A stretch of 64,000 bases of DNA from Streptomyces tagetis (lineage in GTDB: Bacteria > Actinomycetota > Actinomycetes > Streptomycetales > Streptomycetaceae): assembly GCF_018069565.1 (NCBI RefSeq), contig NZ_JAGPNL010000001.1:1426001-1490000 (forward strand), in the 5' to 3' direction. Positions within the stretch are counted from its first letter, which is position 1; each line of letters begins with the position of its first letter. Under the pieces are notes generated by a model. The model saw only the letters and a program-made list of their open reading frames with translations, was not told where the DNA came from and did no database searches. Below are positions 1 through 8,973 of this stretch, one piece after another. Both the position numbers and the translations under genes were made by a program.

Positions 1-84
1 GTCACCGTCAGCACCGGGCCGCTGCCCGACTACGAGGGGACCGTGGGCGGCACCCGGCCATGGTCGGGTGCCGGCGATGGCGGA

Positions 85-1115
85 CTAGTCCGCGTACGCC
101 TTGTCGACGGCGGCCCGGGTCCGCTCCTCGGAGTCGGGCCACAGGTGGGTGTAGATGTTCAGCGTCATGGCCGCGTTGGTGTGGCCGAGACGCTCGGAGA
201 CCGTCTTCACGGACTCGCCGTGCTTGATCAGCAGGCTGGCGTAGTGGTGCCGGAGGGCGTGGGGTCCGGTGCCCTTCGCTATGCCGGCCTTCGCGCAGGC
301 GGGCCGCCAGGATCCGTCCATGAAGTGCGTGTAGACCACGGGTCCGCCCTGCGGCGCCGTGAACATCCAGCCCTCGGGCCCATCGGCGGGAAAGTCCCGC
401 AGGTGGGCCTTCATCGCATCCACCGCCATGCGGGGGAGCGGGACCGTGCGGTGCGAGCGAGCGGTCTTGGGCGGGCAGACGTACACGTCGTGCTTGGCGG
501 TCTGCTGGATCTGCTGCTCGACCGAGACGGTCGCGTGCAGCAGGTCCACGTGCCGGAGCTGGAGGCCGAAGAGCTCGCCGGGGCGGAGCCCGGTGGCCGC
601 TCCGAGCAGCACGAGGCCCTTGTATCGGGCGGGTATCTCGTCGGACAGCGTCCGTACCTGCTCGACGGCCAAGGGCACGATCTTCTTCCGGGGCACCGAG
701 GGCAGTTTCGCCTCGGCGCACGGGTTGTGGGGGATCATCCGGTCACGGACAGCCGCCCGGAAGACAGCGTTGACTGTGTTGAAGACCGTCCGTGAGGTGC
801 TGGCGGCCAGCCCGTGCGAGGTGGTCAGGCTGGTGACCCAGCTCTGTACGTCGCCAGGCTTGATGGCGCCGAGTGCCCGCTTCTCCCAGGCCGGGTAGAC
901 GTAGCAGCGCAGGTGCTGGGCCACCGCCTTGGCCGTGGAAGGCCGGTGCGGCTGGATGGACCGCCATTCCTCCGCGTACTCCTTGAAGGGCTTCTTCGCC
1001 GAGCGCGGGTCGACGTACTGACCGGTGACCAGGCTGGCCGTGACCTCGTCAATCCACCGCTGGGCGTCGATCTTGCGGTCGAAGTGGCGGGCGTGTTCCT
1101 TGCCGTCGAGGTCGG
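85..1115 (-). pseudogene. Tyrosine recombinase (phage/ICE-type integrase), 5' end cut off by an IS element
   Basis: About 340 residues of a tyrosine recombinase remain. They cover the SAM-like core-binding region and the complete catalytic domain. Visible catalytic motifs are the ATGLRPGE arginine box, HALRHH (H-x-x-R) and the nucleophile tyrosine in NIYTHLW near the C-terminus; the frame ends at a TAG. The recognisable protein starts abruptly at VPDLDGKEH, exactly where the IS256-family inverted repeat begins, so the N-terminal DNA-binding arm and start codon are lost. The sequence right of the IS does not encode the missing N-terminus on this strand. Family knowledge: such enzymes integrate Streptomyces plasmids and phages into tRNA genes. 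No tRNA gene is visible at the left edge. It is probably inactive. Confidence 0.9.
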
Positions 1116-2493
1116 GGACTGTAAGACGTTCGGTGTAACCCCCGATCATGGAGGATGCATCGATGACCGGTGAGAACGTGACCGGGCACGAGGCCGTCGA
1201 GCCGGCAGCGGCGGTGCCGGCGAAGGCCGTGGACGACCATCTGATCGACGAGCTGGTGGGCCGGGCCCAGGCCGAGGGCCTGCAGCTGACCGGAGAAGGC
1301 GGGCTGCTGCAGCAGCTGACCAAGCGGCTCCTGGAGTCCGCCCTCGAGGGAGAGATCACCGACCACCTCGGCTATGACAAGCACGACCTGGCGGGCAAGA
1401 ACAGCGGCAACTCCCGCAACGGCAAACGCTCCAAGACCGTGCTCACCGACGTCGGGCCGGTGGAGATGACCGTGCCCCGCGACCGGGAGGGTTCCTTCGA
1501 GCCGAAGATCGTCAAGAAGCGGCAGAAACGCCTGACCGGTGTCGGCGAGATGGTCATCTCGCTGTCCGCGAAAGGGCTGACGACGGGCGAGGTACAGGCC
1601 CACCTGGCGGAGGTCTATGGCGCCGAGGTGTCCCGGCAGACGACCTCCACCATCACCGACAAGGTCCTGGAGGGCATGGCGGAATGGCAGAACCGCCCCC
1701 TCGACGTCGTCTATCCAGTGGTCTTCATCGACGCCATCCACGTGAAGATCCGCGACGGGGCCGTCGCCAACAGGCCCATCTACGTGGCCCTGGCCGTCAC
1801 GGCCGAGGGCCGGCGGGAGATCCTGGGACTGTGGGCCGGGGACAGCGGCGACGGCGCCAAGCACTGGATGCACATCCTCACCGAGATCAAGAACCGCGGC
1901 GTGAACGACGTGCTGATGCTGGTCCGCGACGGGCTCAAGGGCCTGCCCGAGGCGGTCGAGACGGTCTGGCCGAGGACGATCGTGCAGACCCGCGTGGTGC
2001 ACCTGCTGCGGAACTCCTTCCGCTATGCCGCCCGCCAGGACTGGGACAAGGCCGCCAAGCTCCTCAAGCCCGTCTGCACCGCCGCCACCGAAGAGGCCGC
2101 CCTGGACCGGTTCGCCGAGTTCGCCGATGCCTGGGCCCGGAAGTACCCGGCGATCGTGAAACTGTGGGAAAACGCCTGGGCGGAACTCACCCCGTTCCTG
2201 CGGTTCGACACCGAGATCCGCCGCATCGTCTGCACCACCAATGCCATCGAATCGGTCAACGCGCGGATCCGCCGGGCGGTCAAGACCCGCGGCCACTTCC
2301 CGAACGAGCAGGCCGCGCTGAAGTCCGTCTACATGGCGATCACGTCGCTCGACCCCACCGGCAAGGGCCAGGCCCGCTGGACCATGCGCTGGAAGACCGC
2401 GCTGAACGCCTTCGACATCACCTTCGACGGCCGCCTCTCAGCAGCCCGTCAGTAGCTCCAAACACCCTGGTTACACCGCTCGTTTGACAGACC
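1116..2493 (+). mobile_element. IS256-family insertion sequence
   Basis: An element of about 1.38 kb holds one transposase gene flanked by imperfect terminal inverted repeats of about 25 bp. The left repeat is at 1116-1140 and the right at 2469-2493. Both begin GG-x-CTGT and share the inner core CGGTGTAACC when the right copy is reverse-complemented. It lies inside the integrase gene. No 8-9 bp target duplication is visible: the bases left of 1116 (gaggtcgg) do not match those right of 2493 (ggggccac). The flanks have therefore probably been rearranged since insertion. Confidence 0.85.
1163..2455 (+). CDS. IS256-family transposase (Mutator-like)
   Basis: DDE transposase of about 430 residues, normal length for the family. 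The N-terminus shows the conserved LxxxLLExxLxGEITDHLGY region, followed by the RNGKRSKTV and VPRDREGSFEP motifs typical of IS256 enzymes. Acidic catalytic positions are visible at FIDAIHV, at VRDGLKGLPEAV and at TTNAIESVN. I prefer the ATG at 1163 over the ATG at 1148 because GGAGG at 1150-1154 lies eight bases upstream of it. The frame is intact, so the enzyme may be active. Confidence 0.93.
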   Translation: MTGENVTGHEAVEPAAAVPAKAVDDHLIDELVGRAQAEGLQLTGEGGLLQQLTKRLLESALEGEITDHLGYDKHDLAGKNSGNSRNGKRSKTVLTDVGPVEMTVPRDREGSFEPKIVKKRQKRLTGVGEMVISLSAKGLTTGEVQAHLAEVYGAEVSRQTTSTITDKVLEGMAEWQNRPLDVVYPVVFIDAIHVKIRDGAVANRPIYVALAVTAEGRREILGLWAGDSGDGAKHWMHILTEIKNRGVNDVLMLVRDGLKGLPEAVETVWPRTIVQTRVVHLLRNSFRYAARQDWDKAAKLLKPVCTAATEEAALDRFAEFADAWARKYPAIVKLWENAWAELTPFLRFDTEIRRIVCTTNAIESVNARIRRAVKTRGHFPNEQAALKSVYMAITSLDPTGKGQARWTMRWKTALNAFDITFDGRLSAARQ

Positions 2494-2659
2494 GGGGCCA
2501 CACGACCCGATGAGCGCAGTCGGCACCAATAACGGTATGGGGCCGGGTTCAAGGGCCAAGCTTCAAGATGGTGCTCACTGGTGCCGCCCCGAGGATTCGG
2601 CGCAAGTCACGGAGTGCCTTCTCCGATGGCGCGGGCACGGCAGTCCGTCAGGCCGACGA

Positions 2660-2881
2660 TCAGAGATATCGCCTCAGCCAGTCGGGCATGCTCGGCTCGT
2701 CAAGTCCCCAGGACTCCTGGAACGATTCGTCCTCCTGCCAGGTGTTCTCATCGCCGTCGAAGAACTTCTGCCGGTGACACTTGTACTTGACGACGGTGTC
2801 GCCTTCGAGCCTGTACTCGTTCCAGTAATAGTTCTGCTTCCCGTGGCCTTCCCACTCCTGGGTCCTGTAGATCGTCGTCAT
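2660..2881 (-). CDS. Small hypothetical protein (73 aa)
   Basis: A 73-residue, acidic, aromatic-rich protein with no membrane segment and no recognised domain. It is rich in Trp, Tyr, Asp and Glu (for example [11 protein letters not shown] and MPDWLRRYL), a composition unlike a random GC-rich reading frame, which is why I accept it. No strong Shine-Dalgarno sequence precedes the ATG. It stands alone between the IS element and the HAD-like gene. Function is unknown. Confidence 0.55.
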   Translation of the reverse strand: MTTIYRTQEWEGHGKQNYYWNEYRLEGDTVVKYKCHRQKFFDGDENTWQEDESFQESWGLDEPSMPDWLRRYL

Positions 2882-3105
2882 GAAGTCGGAGTGTAGCCAG
2901 GGCGCTGAGGCGGCGTTGCGCCTTGGCTAGGGTGTTGGCCGTTCACGGTGCGCCTGTAGCTGTGGCCCCTATCGACGTCTTTCGGCTGGACGAGGTCGAG
3001 AAGGAACGCGGTGGACTCCAAGAGGCGCTGGACGGGCTCCGCGAGGAACAGGCGGCCCGCACGGGAGAAGCACCCCGCTCATGCAGGCAGAGCCCACGGC
3101 CACCC

Positions 3106-3140
3106 TGATGCCCTCGCTGCTCATGGCAGCGAGGGCATCA
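3106..3140. terminator. Strong bidirectional hairpin terminator
   Basis: A perfect 15-bp stem is formed by TGATGCCCTCGCTGC (3106-3120) and its complement at 3126-3140, with a 5-base loop TCATG. It lies just past the stop of the minus-strand HAD-like gene and probably ends that transcript. There is no U-tract, as is usual in Streptomyces. Confidence 0.8.
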
Positions 3141-3144
3141 GTCG

Positions 3145-3690
3145 TCAGGTGGCGCGGTCTGTGGGTAGCTGCAAGACCCACTTCGTGACCTCAGTCAGGT
3201 GCTCGGGCTGCAGCCCGAGGTGCGGGTCGGGCTGGATGAGGAGGGTCGCCGTTCCGCGGGCGGTGCGTTCCTTCGCCCAGGCGTGGTCGAGATCGGTGAA
3301 GTCGTCGTCGATCCAGACGGTGGGAGCGTCGCCGAGCCATGCGTCGACGTGGTCGCGCTTCCAGAGGTAGCCGTTGGGGTGGCTTGTGGTGATCTGCAGA
3401 CGCGGGAGATCGACGTACGGCAGCGTCGGGAGGCCCAGAAGGGGCCCGATGAGGGTGGTGGAGTCCTCGCGCCAACTGGTGCACCAGGCCGGGGTGACCA
3501 AGCCGGTGCGGATGACATCCATGAGAAGGCGGCCATGGTCGGGATTGAGCCAGACGGTGACCGGGTTGTCGGCGCTCCGGCCGGTGGGGACGACGTCGTG
3601 GCGGGCGTGGGTGGCCGGGGGCGAGCCGTCCGCGTTGGGGAAGGGTATGAGGACGCCATCGATGTCGAGGAGCAGGTAGGGCAAGCGCAT
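3145..3690 (-). CDS. HAD-superfamily-like hydrolase
   Basis: 181 residues. The N-terminal LLLDIDGVL has the DxDG(V/T) nucleophile motif of the HAD superfamily. A second acidic cluster, VWIDDDFTD, at about residues 124-132 matches HAD motif IV (metal-binding aspartates). The substrate is not evident. The start is an ATG with GGAGGAACCG directly upstream on the minus strand. It is the last gene of a minus-strand run with the methyltransferase (about 34 bases between them) and is followed by the strong hairpin at 3106-3140. Confidence 0.85.
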   Translation of the reverse strand: MRLPYLLLDIDGVLIPFPNADGSPPATHARHDVVPTGRSADNPVTVWLNPDHGRLLMDVIRTGLVTPAWCTSWREDSTTLIGPLLGLPTLPYVDLPRLQITTSHPNGYLWKRDHVDAWLGDAPTVWIDDDFTDLDHAWAKERTARGTATLLIQPDPHLGLQPEHLTEVTKWVLQLPTDRAT

Positions 3691-3724
3691 CGGTTCCTCC
3701 GGGGAAGCCGGGGTGAATGGCTGG

Positions 3725-4417
3725 TCAGAGCTTGCGGGCGCGGATCAGCAGGGTGGTGGGCCAGTGGCCCATGCGGGGGTCGTGGAACTCCTGGGCCGAG
3801 GTAGGCCAGAAACCCGCCCGGCTGAGGTGCTTCTCCCAGCGGCCCGTGGAGAACTCCCAGCGGGCAACGGGTAGACGGGTGCGATCAGGAAGAGTGACGT
3901 GGTCGCGACGAGGCCGGTCGTCGCCGGAGGGGCTTCGGCCGCCGCGCTGCGGGTGGGGGACAGAGAAGGCCAGCACTCGTCCGGGCGTGAGGTGCTGGGC
4001 TATGGCCGGGAGCAGGAGTTCGGGGGCGACGAGGCCGACGGCGCCGAAGACGGAGTAGATCGCGTCGAACTTTTCGTCGGAAGCGTGCAGGTAGTGCAGG
4101 GCGTGGCCTGCGACGAAGGTGAGGTTGTTCAGCCGTCCGTAGTGGGAGCGGGCGCGGCGGACCTGGAGGCCGACCAGGTCGACGCCGGTGACATGGGCGC
4201 CGTGGCGGGTGGCGAGGTGGGCGGCGTTGTGGCCGGGGCCGCAGCCGAGTTCCAGGAGTCGCTTGCCGCGCAGGTCGGGGCTGAGGATCTCGGCGCCGGG
4301 TCCTTGGCCGGGTCTCGTGGTCCATTCCATCCGGGCGGGTACGGAGAGGGGTTCGGCGAGTCCGGCGGCGGTGCGCTGGAGGGCATGGGCGTGCCATGGG
4401 GAAGCCTGGGCGAGCAC
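3725..4417 (-). CDS. Class I SAM-dependent methyltransferase
   Basis: 230 residues with a Rossmann-type methyltransferase core. Motif I is LLELGCGPGHNAAHLA (about residues 54-69). The acidic end of strand 2 follows in VTGVDLVG, and motif IV/post-I is in FDAIYSVFGAVG. It is a soluble protein. The substrate is unknown; the closest general match is the broad Methyltransf_11/25-type group. The start is GTG at 4417, placed by GGAG eight bases upstream, and it begins within a few bases of the TGA of the preceding reading frame, implying co-transcription. Confidence 0.88.
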   Translation of the reverse strand: MLAQASPWHAHALQRTAAGLAEPLSVPARMEWTTRPGQGPGAEILSPDLRGKRLLELGCGPGHNAAHLATRHGAHVTGVDLVGLQVRRARSHYGRLNNLTFVAGHALHYLHASDEKFDAIYSVFGAVGLVAPELLLPAIAQHLTPGRVLAFSVPHPQRGGRSPSGDDRPRRDHVTLPDRTRLPVARWEFSTGRWEKHLSRAGFWPTSAQEFHDPRMGHWPTTLLIRARKL

Positions 4418-4418
4418 G

Positions 4419-5024
4419 TCAGATCTCCAGGAGGTGGAGGACGTCGGTGAGGTGGCGGCGGACGACCTTGATGTAGGCGGGGTCGGTGGCCGGGTCGTTG
4501 ATCCAGCGGATGGACTGTTCCATGAACCACTCGACGGCCCACATGCGGTGCCAGCCCAGGGCCCAGCTCTCGGCGGTGAGCCCGCCGCGCGGGGCGAGGG
4601 CGTCGGGGGTGCCGCCGGCGGTGACGTACTGCTCCAGGAAGACGCGCAGGCGGACGGGGTGCGGGGGCTCGATGGTGCCGTGCCAGCTGGCGAGGTGCTC
4701 CTCGCGGAAGAGGTAGGCGTACACCTCGTACGCGGTGGCCAGGACGCGGGCCGCGTCGGAGGTGGACTCGCTGTGCTGCTTGATGAAGTCGAGCGCGAGC
4801 TGCTCGACCGCGCTCTCGGTCGTCTCGTCCACGTCCAGGAGCTGGGACTTGACCAGCTCCCAGTTGGCGACGAGTCAGGTGCTCGACTCGAAGCGGAAGA
4901 AGTACTTGGCTGGTTCGATCGTGATGCGCCGGCCGTCGGCTTGGATGTCGGACAGGCGGCTCCAGCGCGGGTCGAACGCCTTGGGCAGCTCGACCGTGAT
5001 GGCCGTGGTGTCGATGGTGGTCAC
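4419..5024 (-). pseudogene. Hypothetical protein interrupted by one in-frame TGA
   Basis: A single frame runs from a GTG at 5024 (GGAGACACC just upstream) to a TGA at 4419, about 200 codons. It is broken only by a TGA at codon 50 (4877-4875). Sequence before it (FFRFESST) and after it (LVANWELVKSQLL) reads as one soluble protein. The second part has no convincing start of its own; the GTG at 4832 lacks a ribosome-binding site. No domain is recognised. A CGA or TGG to TGA change is the simplest reading, but two separate short genes cannot be excluded. It lies upstream of and nearly overlaps the methyltransferase gene. Confidence 0.6.
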
Positions 5025-5208
5025 GGTGTCTCCGTCTCTGATCGGCCGGGTTCGGGCACAGGAATGCCCGAGCCCGGTGTGGGCGTACGGAACTTCGGGG
5101 TGCCGCCCGGACCAAAGGGGAGCCTGGATCACGGTCGCGCCGTTCCGGGCGGCTGCTGATAAGTGAACCGGTGGTCACGCTCAGTGGGTACGGTGGAAGG
5201 CAGTTGAA

Positions 5209-5226
5209 GCGGTATACGCGGTTTAC
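5209..5226. repeat. Tandem 9-bp direct repeat in a divergent promoter region
   Basis: GCGGTATAC followed at once by GCGGTTTAC, in the roughly 220-bp gap between the divergent genes starting at 5024 (minus) and 5248 (plus). The repeat ends 21 bases before the regulator's start. It is a candidate operator for the adjacent HTH protein; this is inference from position only. Confidence 0.35.
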
Positions 5227-5247
5227 AGCACCGGAGTGGAGGCGATC

Positions 5248-6603
5248 GTGGCGGCGCAGAGAGGCCCCAACTCCCGTCTGCGCGAAGTCATCGACGCGGC
5301 CGACTGCACCTACGAGGCCCTCGCCCGGGACGTGCGACGTGTCGCCGCCGAGAACGGCGAGATCCTCCAGACCAACAAGTCGGCCATCTCGCACTGGGTG
5401 AACGGCACCCGTGCCCCGTCGGGCCGGGTAGGCCAGTACCTGGCCGAGGCGCTGTCCCGCCGAGCGGGGCGCACGGTCACCCAGACCGAGATCGGCCTCC
5501 AGGCCGGTGATGACGAAGAGTCGGCGGAATCCGACCCCGTCCTCGCGGTCACCGACCTGGGCCGGGCCGACGTCGAGCGCCGCCGCTTCCTCGCCATCGC
5601 GGCCTTCACCACCGCCGGCGTCGCCATGCCGCTTGGCTACGACCATGAGGGCACCGCCCGCATGCTCCGCGCCCGCACCGGCACGTCCCTGGTCGGAGCG
5701 GAGGACGTGGACGTCGTACGCCAGATCACTGCGGCCTTCAGCGCCGCCGACGAGCGCCTCGGCGGCGGGCACGGCCTGACCACCGTCACCGCGTACCTCG
5801 CCGACACCGCCGCCCCCATGCTGCGCGGACGCTTCCCCAGCGAAGCCTTACGCCGGGCCGCCTTCGGCGCCGTCGCCGAACTCGCCTACCTCGCAGGCTG
5901 GAAGCACCACGACCTCGGCCAGGAAGGCGCGGCTCAGCGCTACTACCAGGTCGGCTACAAGCTCGCGTGCGAAGCAGACCCCTATGGCCATGCCGCCTGG
6001 ATGATGCGGGCCCTCGCCCACCAGGCCCTCAGCCTCAAGCAGCCCCACCACTGCGTAGACCTCGTCGAAGGCGCCCTACGCACGGGTCTCGGCCACGTCG
6101 ACGGCCAGACCGAGGCCCTCCTCCACATCACCCACGCCCGCGCCTACGCCGCCACCGACGAGAACTCCTTGGCCGCGCGCGCCCTGCTCGCCGCCGAGGA
6201 CGCCCTCCTCCGCGACGACGGTCCCCAGCCCAGCTACTCCCGCGTTAGCGGCCCCGCCGCCGGCACCGTGGCCAGCCACACCGCCCGCACCCTGACCGAC
6301 CTCGCCGACCACATCGGCACCGAACAACAGCACCGCGACGCCCTCACTCGCTGGGACCCCGAGAAGTACAAGCGGGTTCACGCGCTCACCCACGCCGACC
6401 TCGGCGACAGCCTCGCCGCTCAGGCCCGCGCCGACGAAGCCGTCGCCGCCTGGACTCAGGCCCTGATCCTCATGGAGGGCATGACCTCCGACCGCACCCG
6501 CAAGGCGATCACCTCAATCCGCTCCACGCTCGCGGTCTACCAGCGCCGCAAGGTGCCTGGCGCCGCCGATCTCGCCCGCCGCGCCCGCGAGGCCCTCGCC
6601 TAA
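5248..6603 (+). CDS. HTH (XRE-like) regulator with C-terminal TPR-like region
   Basis: About 451 residues. The first roughly 80 contain a helix-turn-helix: LREVIDAADCTYEALARD, then NKSAISHWVNGTRAPSG, where SAISHWVNG is the likely recognition helix. The rest is alpha-helical and repetitive, like the tetratricopeptide-type sensor regions common in actinomycete regulators. An ERRRFLAIAAF stretch near residue 110 resembles a Tat motif but is internal and common in this family. I prefer the GTG at 5248 over the GTG at 5236 because GTGGAGG lies just upstream. It is followed one base later by the Nudix gene, suggesting a two-gene operon. Ligand and targets are unknown. Confidence 0.82.
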   Translation: MAAQRGPNSRLREVIDAADCTYEALARDVRRVAAENGEILQTNKSAISHWVNGTRAPSGRVGQYLAEALSRRAGRTVTQTEIGLQAGDDEESAESDPVLAVTDLGRADVERRRFLAIAAFTTAGVAMPLGYDHEGTARMLRARTGTSLVGAEDVDVVRQITAAFSAADERLGGGHGLTTVTAYLADTAAPMLRGRFPSEALRRAAFGAVAELAYLAGWKHHDLGQEGAAQRYYQVGYKLACEADPYGHAAWMMRALAHQALSLKQPHHCVDLVEGALRTGLGHVDGQTEALLHITHARAYAATDENSLAARALLAAEDALLRDDGPQPSYSRVSGPAAGTVASHTARTLTDLADHIGTEQQHRDALTRWDPEKYKRVHALTHADLGDSLAAQARADEAVAAWTQALILMEGMTSDRTRKAITSIRSTLAVYQRRKVPGAADLARRAREALA

Positions 6604-6604
6604 C

Positions 6605-7141
6605 ATGCCCAACAACCCGCCCGACGAAGGGAACACCGTGGCCCAGCAGACCGACGACCAGCCGAAGGCCCTCAAGCCGGCGCTCGAATCGATGACCCTG
6701 CTGGTTGCCGCTGTCATCGTCCACGACAAGGCCACCAACCGCGTCGTCCTCCTCCAGCGCAGCGAGAACGCCAAGTTCGCCCAGGGCATGTGGGACCTCC
6801 CGGTCGGCAAGAGCGAACCGGGCGAGCCCATCACCGAAACCGCGGTCCGCGAGCTCTACGAGGAGACCGGCCTCACAGTGAAGCCCGAGTCCCTCAAGGT
6901 CGCCCACATCATCCACGGCGCCCGGGGCGTCGAAGCCCCCAACGGCTTCCTCACGGTCGTCTTCGCCGCCCACGAATGGACCGGCGAACCCGAAAACCGC
7001 GAGCCCCGCAAGCACTCCCAAGTCCGCTGGGTCGACGCCAACGCCATCCCCGACGCCTTCGTAGATACCACGGCAAGTGCTCTCAGCCACTACCTGGATG
7101 GAGGCGCACAAGTTTCACTTGATGGCTGGCTGCAGATGTAG
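6605..7141 (+). CDS. Nudix hydrolase
   Basis: 178 residues with a complete Nudix box, G-x5-E-x7-REUxEExGU, read as GKSEPGE followed by RELYEETGL (about residues 73-93). The glutamates that bind the metal are present. The family hydrolyses nucleoside diphosphates linked to another moiety; the substrate cannot be told here. The ATG at 6605 begins one base after the regulator's TAA. A GTG at 6638 with AAGGGA upstream is an alternative start that would remove 11 residues. It probably shares a transcript with the HTH gene. Confidence 0.88.
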   Translation: MPNNPPDEGNTVAQQTDDQPKALKPALESMTLLVAAVIVHDKATNRVVLLQRSENAKFAQGMWDLPVGKSEPGEPITETAVRELYEETGLTVKPESLKVAHIIHGARGVEAPNGFLTVVFAAHEWTGEPENREPRKHSQVRWVDANAIPDAFVDTTASALSHYLDGGAQVSLDGWLQM

Positions 7142-7239
7142 CGAGCAGAAAGAACGAGGGTTGACCTCTCGATAGGCCGAAAACAAGCAGACGCACCGAA
7201 ATGCTATCCCCTAAAACAGATTTCAAGGACGGCGGAGCT

Positions 7240-8973
7240 ATGACTAGCAATGACCTGGTTCTCATCGATCAGCTCCTCAAGCAGCGACAGCAGGAGCGAG
7301 TGACCCCGCTCGCCGATGACAAAGCATTTGAAGTTTTTGCTTGCGAACAGGCGGTGACTCTCGGAGAGCTGTCGCTGGAGGAAATCGAGGCAGGAGTTCT
7401 CGGAGGTGGTGACGACGGGGCTATCGACGGGGTCTATGTCTTCCTGGGTGAACAACTGCTGATGGAAGATAGCGAAGTCCTCACGGAAGATTTCAAGGCG
7501 ACGACTGTTGAGCGCGGCACGCGGCTGACGCTTTGGATGGTTCAGGCCAAGACTACTCCGTCATTTACGGAAACTGCCCTCGATCTGGTTTCCTCGTCTG
7601 CTCGTCGCCTTCTCGACTTGTCCGCGTCTGAAGAGGACTTGCGTCAGCTCTATAATGATTCTGTTGTTGAGCGGGTTGGGCGGTTCCGTACCGCATTGCG
7701 GGCGCTGGCCACGAGGCATCCGAAAATTGAAATTCGGTTCTCGTATGTAACGCGCGGGGAAGCTGAAACGGTTAATGCTAAAGTCCTAATCAAGGTGCGT
7801 GACTTGGAGTCGCAATTCTCCAGGGTTATGGCCGGTGCAGTGGGGAAAGTGGAGCTTCTGGGGGCGGCAGAACTCTGGAAGCGCGCCAACTCTGCACCCT
7901 CCTACACTTTGACACTCCCCTTCCAGGAAAGTATCACGCATGGTACTAGCCATATCGTGCTCGTCAAGATTCGAGACTACCTGGCATTCTTGCGTGATGA
8001 GGATGGTTCTCTGCGGCGCCATATCTTTGACTGGAATGTGCGTGACTACCAGGGCGAAGTCGAAGTAAATCGCGAGATTCGAGCTTCGCTAGTAGATGAT
8101 AACGCTCCTCAGTTCTGGTGGCTTAATAACGGTGTCACCATCGTGTGTTCCCGGGTTTCCACCGTGGGTAAGGAGCACTCTCTCGATGACGTGCAAATTG
8201 TCAATGGCTTGCAGACCTCTCACACCTTGCACCGAACGCTAGAAGAACTGGCTGTTAGTGACGCAGAACACCCTGCACTCGAACGCTTGCTCCAGGTCCG
8301 GGTGCTGGTGACGGAGGATGCCAGCGTCCGTGACAAGGTAATTCGAGCCACGAACCGTCAGACCAGCGTTCCGGTTGCTTCATTGCATGCCACGGATGAA
8401 ATTCAGCGCCAGATCGAGAAATTTTTCCTGGAAAATGACTGGTTCTATGATCGCCGTAAGAATTACTACCGGAATCAGGGTCGACCTGCAGGTCGAGTGG
8501 TGAGTATCCCGCTGCTGGCTCAGGCTGTTATGGCGATGGGGCTCAGCCAGTCACATAACTCTCGCTCTCGGCCATCCAGTTTGCTCAAGGATGATACCGA
8601 ATATAAGCGAATCTTCTCCGCCGGCATTCCCCTCAACGTTTACCTATGGCTTGCGCGAACTCAGAGCGAGGTAGATTCCTTCCTCTCGTCTGAGGCCGCC
8701 GGTGCTCCTGCGGCCGAGCGAACCAATCTGCGCTTTCACTTGGCCATGCTGGCTGTGGCTGAACTGATGGGTCGACGGGTCCGTAGCCCGAAGCAGCTCA
8801 AGCAACTTGCCGCTGATGATCAGCACAGTACCCCGGAGCTCCTTTTGGGGCAGCTGCGATTTCTTCGTGGTCACTTTGAGGAGCACGCCAGCCGTACTGG
8901 CGACACGCAGGACAAGATCGCGAAGCGTTCCGATTTTGTGGAATCTCTTCTCGGAGCAGCCGGCTACCTCTGA
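7240..8973 (+). CDS. AIPR-family (abortive infection phage resistance) protein
   Basis: About 577 residues. The AIPR signature is clear around residues 265-345: YQGEVEVNREIR, FWWLNNGVTIVCSRV and IVNGLQTSHTL. The N-terminal part has DDGAIDGVYV followed about 45 residues later by MVQAKTT, which fits a PD-(D/E)xK-type nuclease core (D...QxK). Family knowledge: AIPR proteins are linked to abortive infection against phage. The start is ATG 7240 with GGCGGAG upstream; an in-frame ATG at 7201 lacks a site. TTGACC at 7161 may be a -35 element. Codon use is visibly AT-richer than its neighbours, suggesting recent acquisition. Its 3' end overlaps the opposing CPCC gene by 10 bases. Confidence 0.85.
   Translation: MTSNDLVLIDQLLKQRQQERVTPLADDKAFEVFACEQAVTLGELSLEEIEAGVLGGGDDGAIDGVYVFLGEQLLMEDSEVLTEDFKATTVERGTRLTLWMVQAKTTPSFTETALDLVSSSARRLLDLSASEEDLRQLYNDSVVERVGRFRTALRALATRHPKIEIRFSYVTRGEAETVNAKVLIKVRDLESQFSRVMAGAVGKVELLGAAELWKRANSAPSYTLTLPFQESITHGTSHIVLVKIRDYLAFLRDEDGSLRRHIFDWNVRDYQGEVEVNREIRASLVDDNAPQFWWLNNGVTIVCSRVSTVGKEHSLDDVQIVNGLQTSHTLHRTLEELAVSDAEHPALERLLQVRVLVTEDASVRDKVIRATNRQTSVPVASLHATDEIQRQIEKFFLENDWFYDRRKNYYRNQGRPAGRVVSIPLLAQAVMAMGLSQSHNSRSRPSSLLKDDTEYKRIFSAGIPLNVYLWLARTQSEVDSFLSSEAAGAPAAERTNLRFHLAMLAVAELMGRRVRSPKQLKQLAADDQHSTPELLLGQLRFLRGHFEEHASRTGDTQDKIAKRSDFVESLLGAAGYL

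Noticed and set aside
1..84. tRNA gene or attachment site next to the integrase
   Set aside because: No tRNA-like cloverleaf or duplicated attachment core can be seen in the 84 bases available.
2923..3108. Small plus-strand frame of about 61 codons
   Set aside because: No ribosome site, no recognisable protein character, and it overlaps the terminator hairpin region.
4875..4877. TGA as selenocysteine
   Set aside because: No SECIS-like hairpin evident and no redox-type context; an ordinary nonsense change is more likely.
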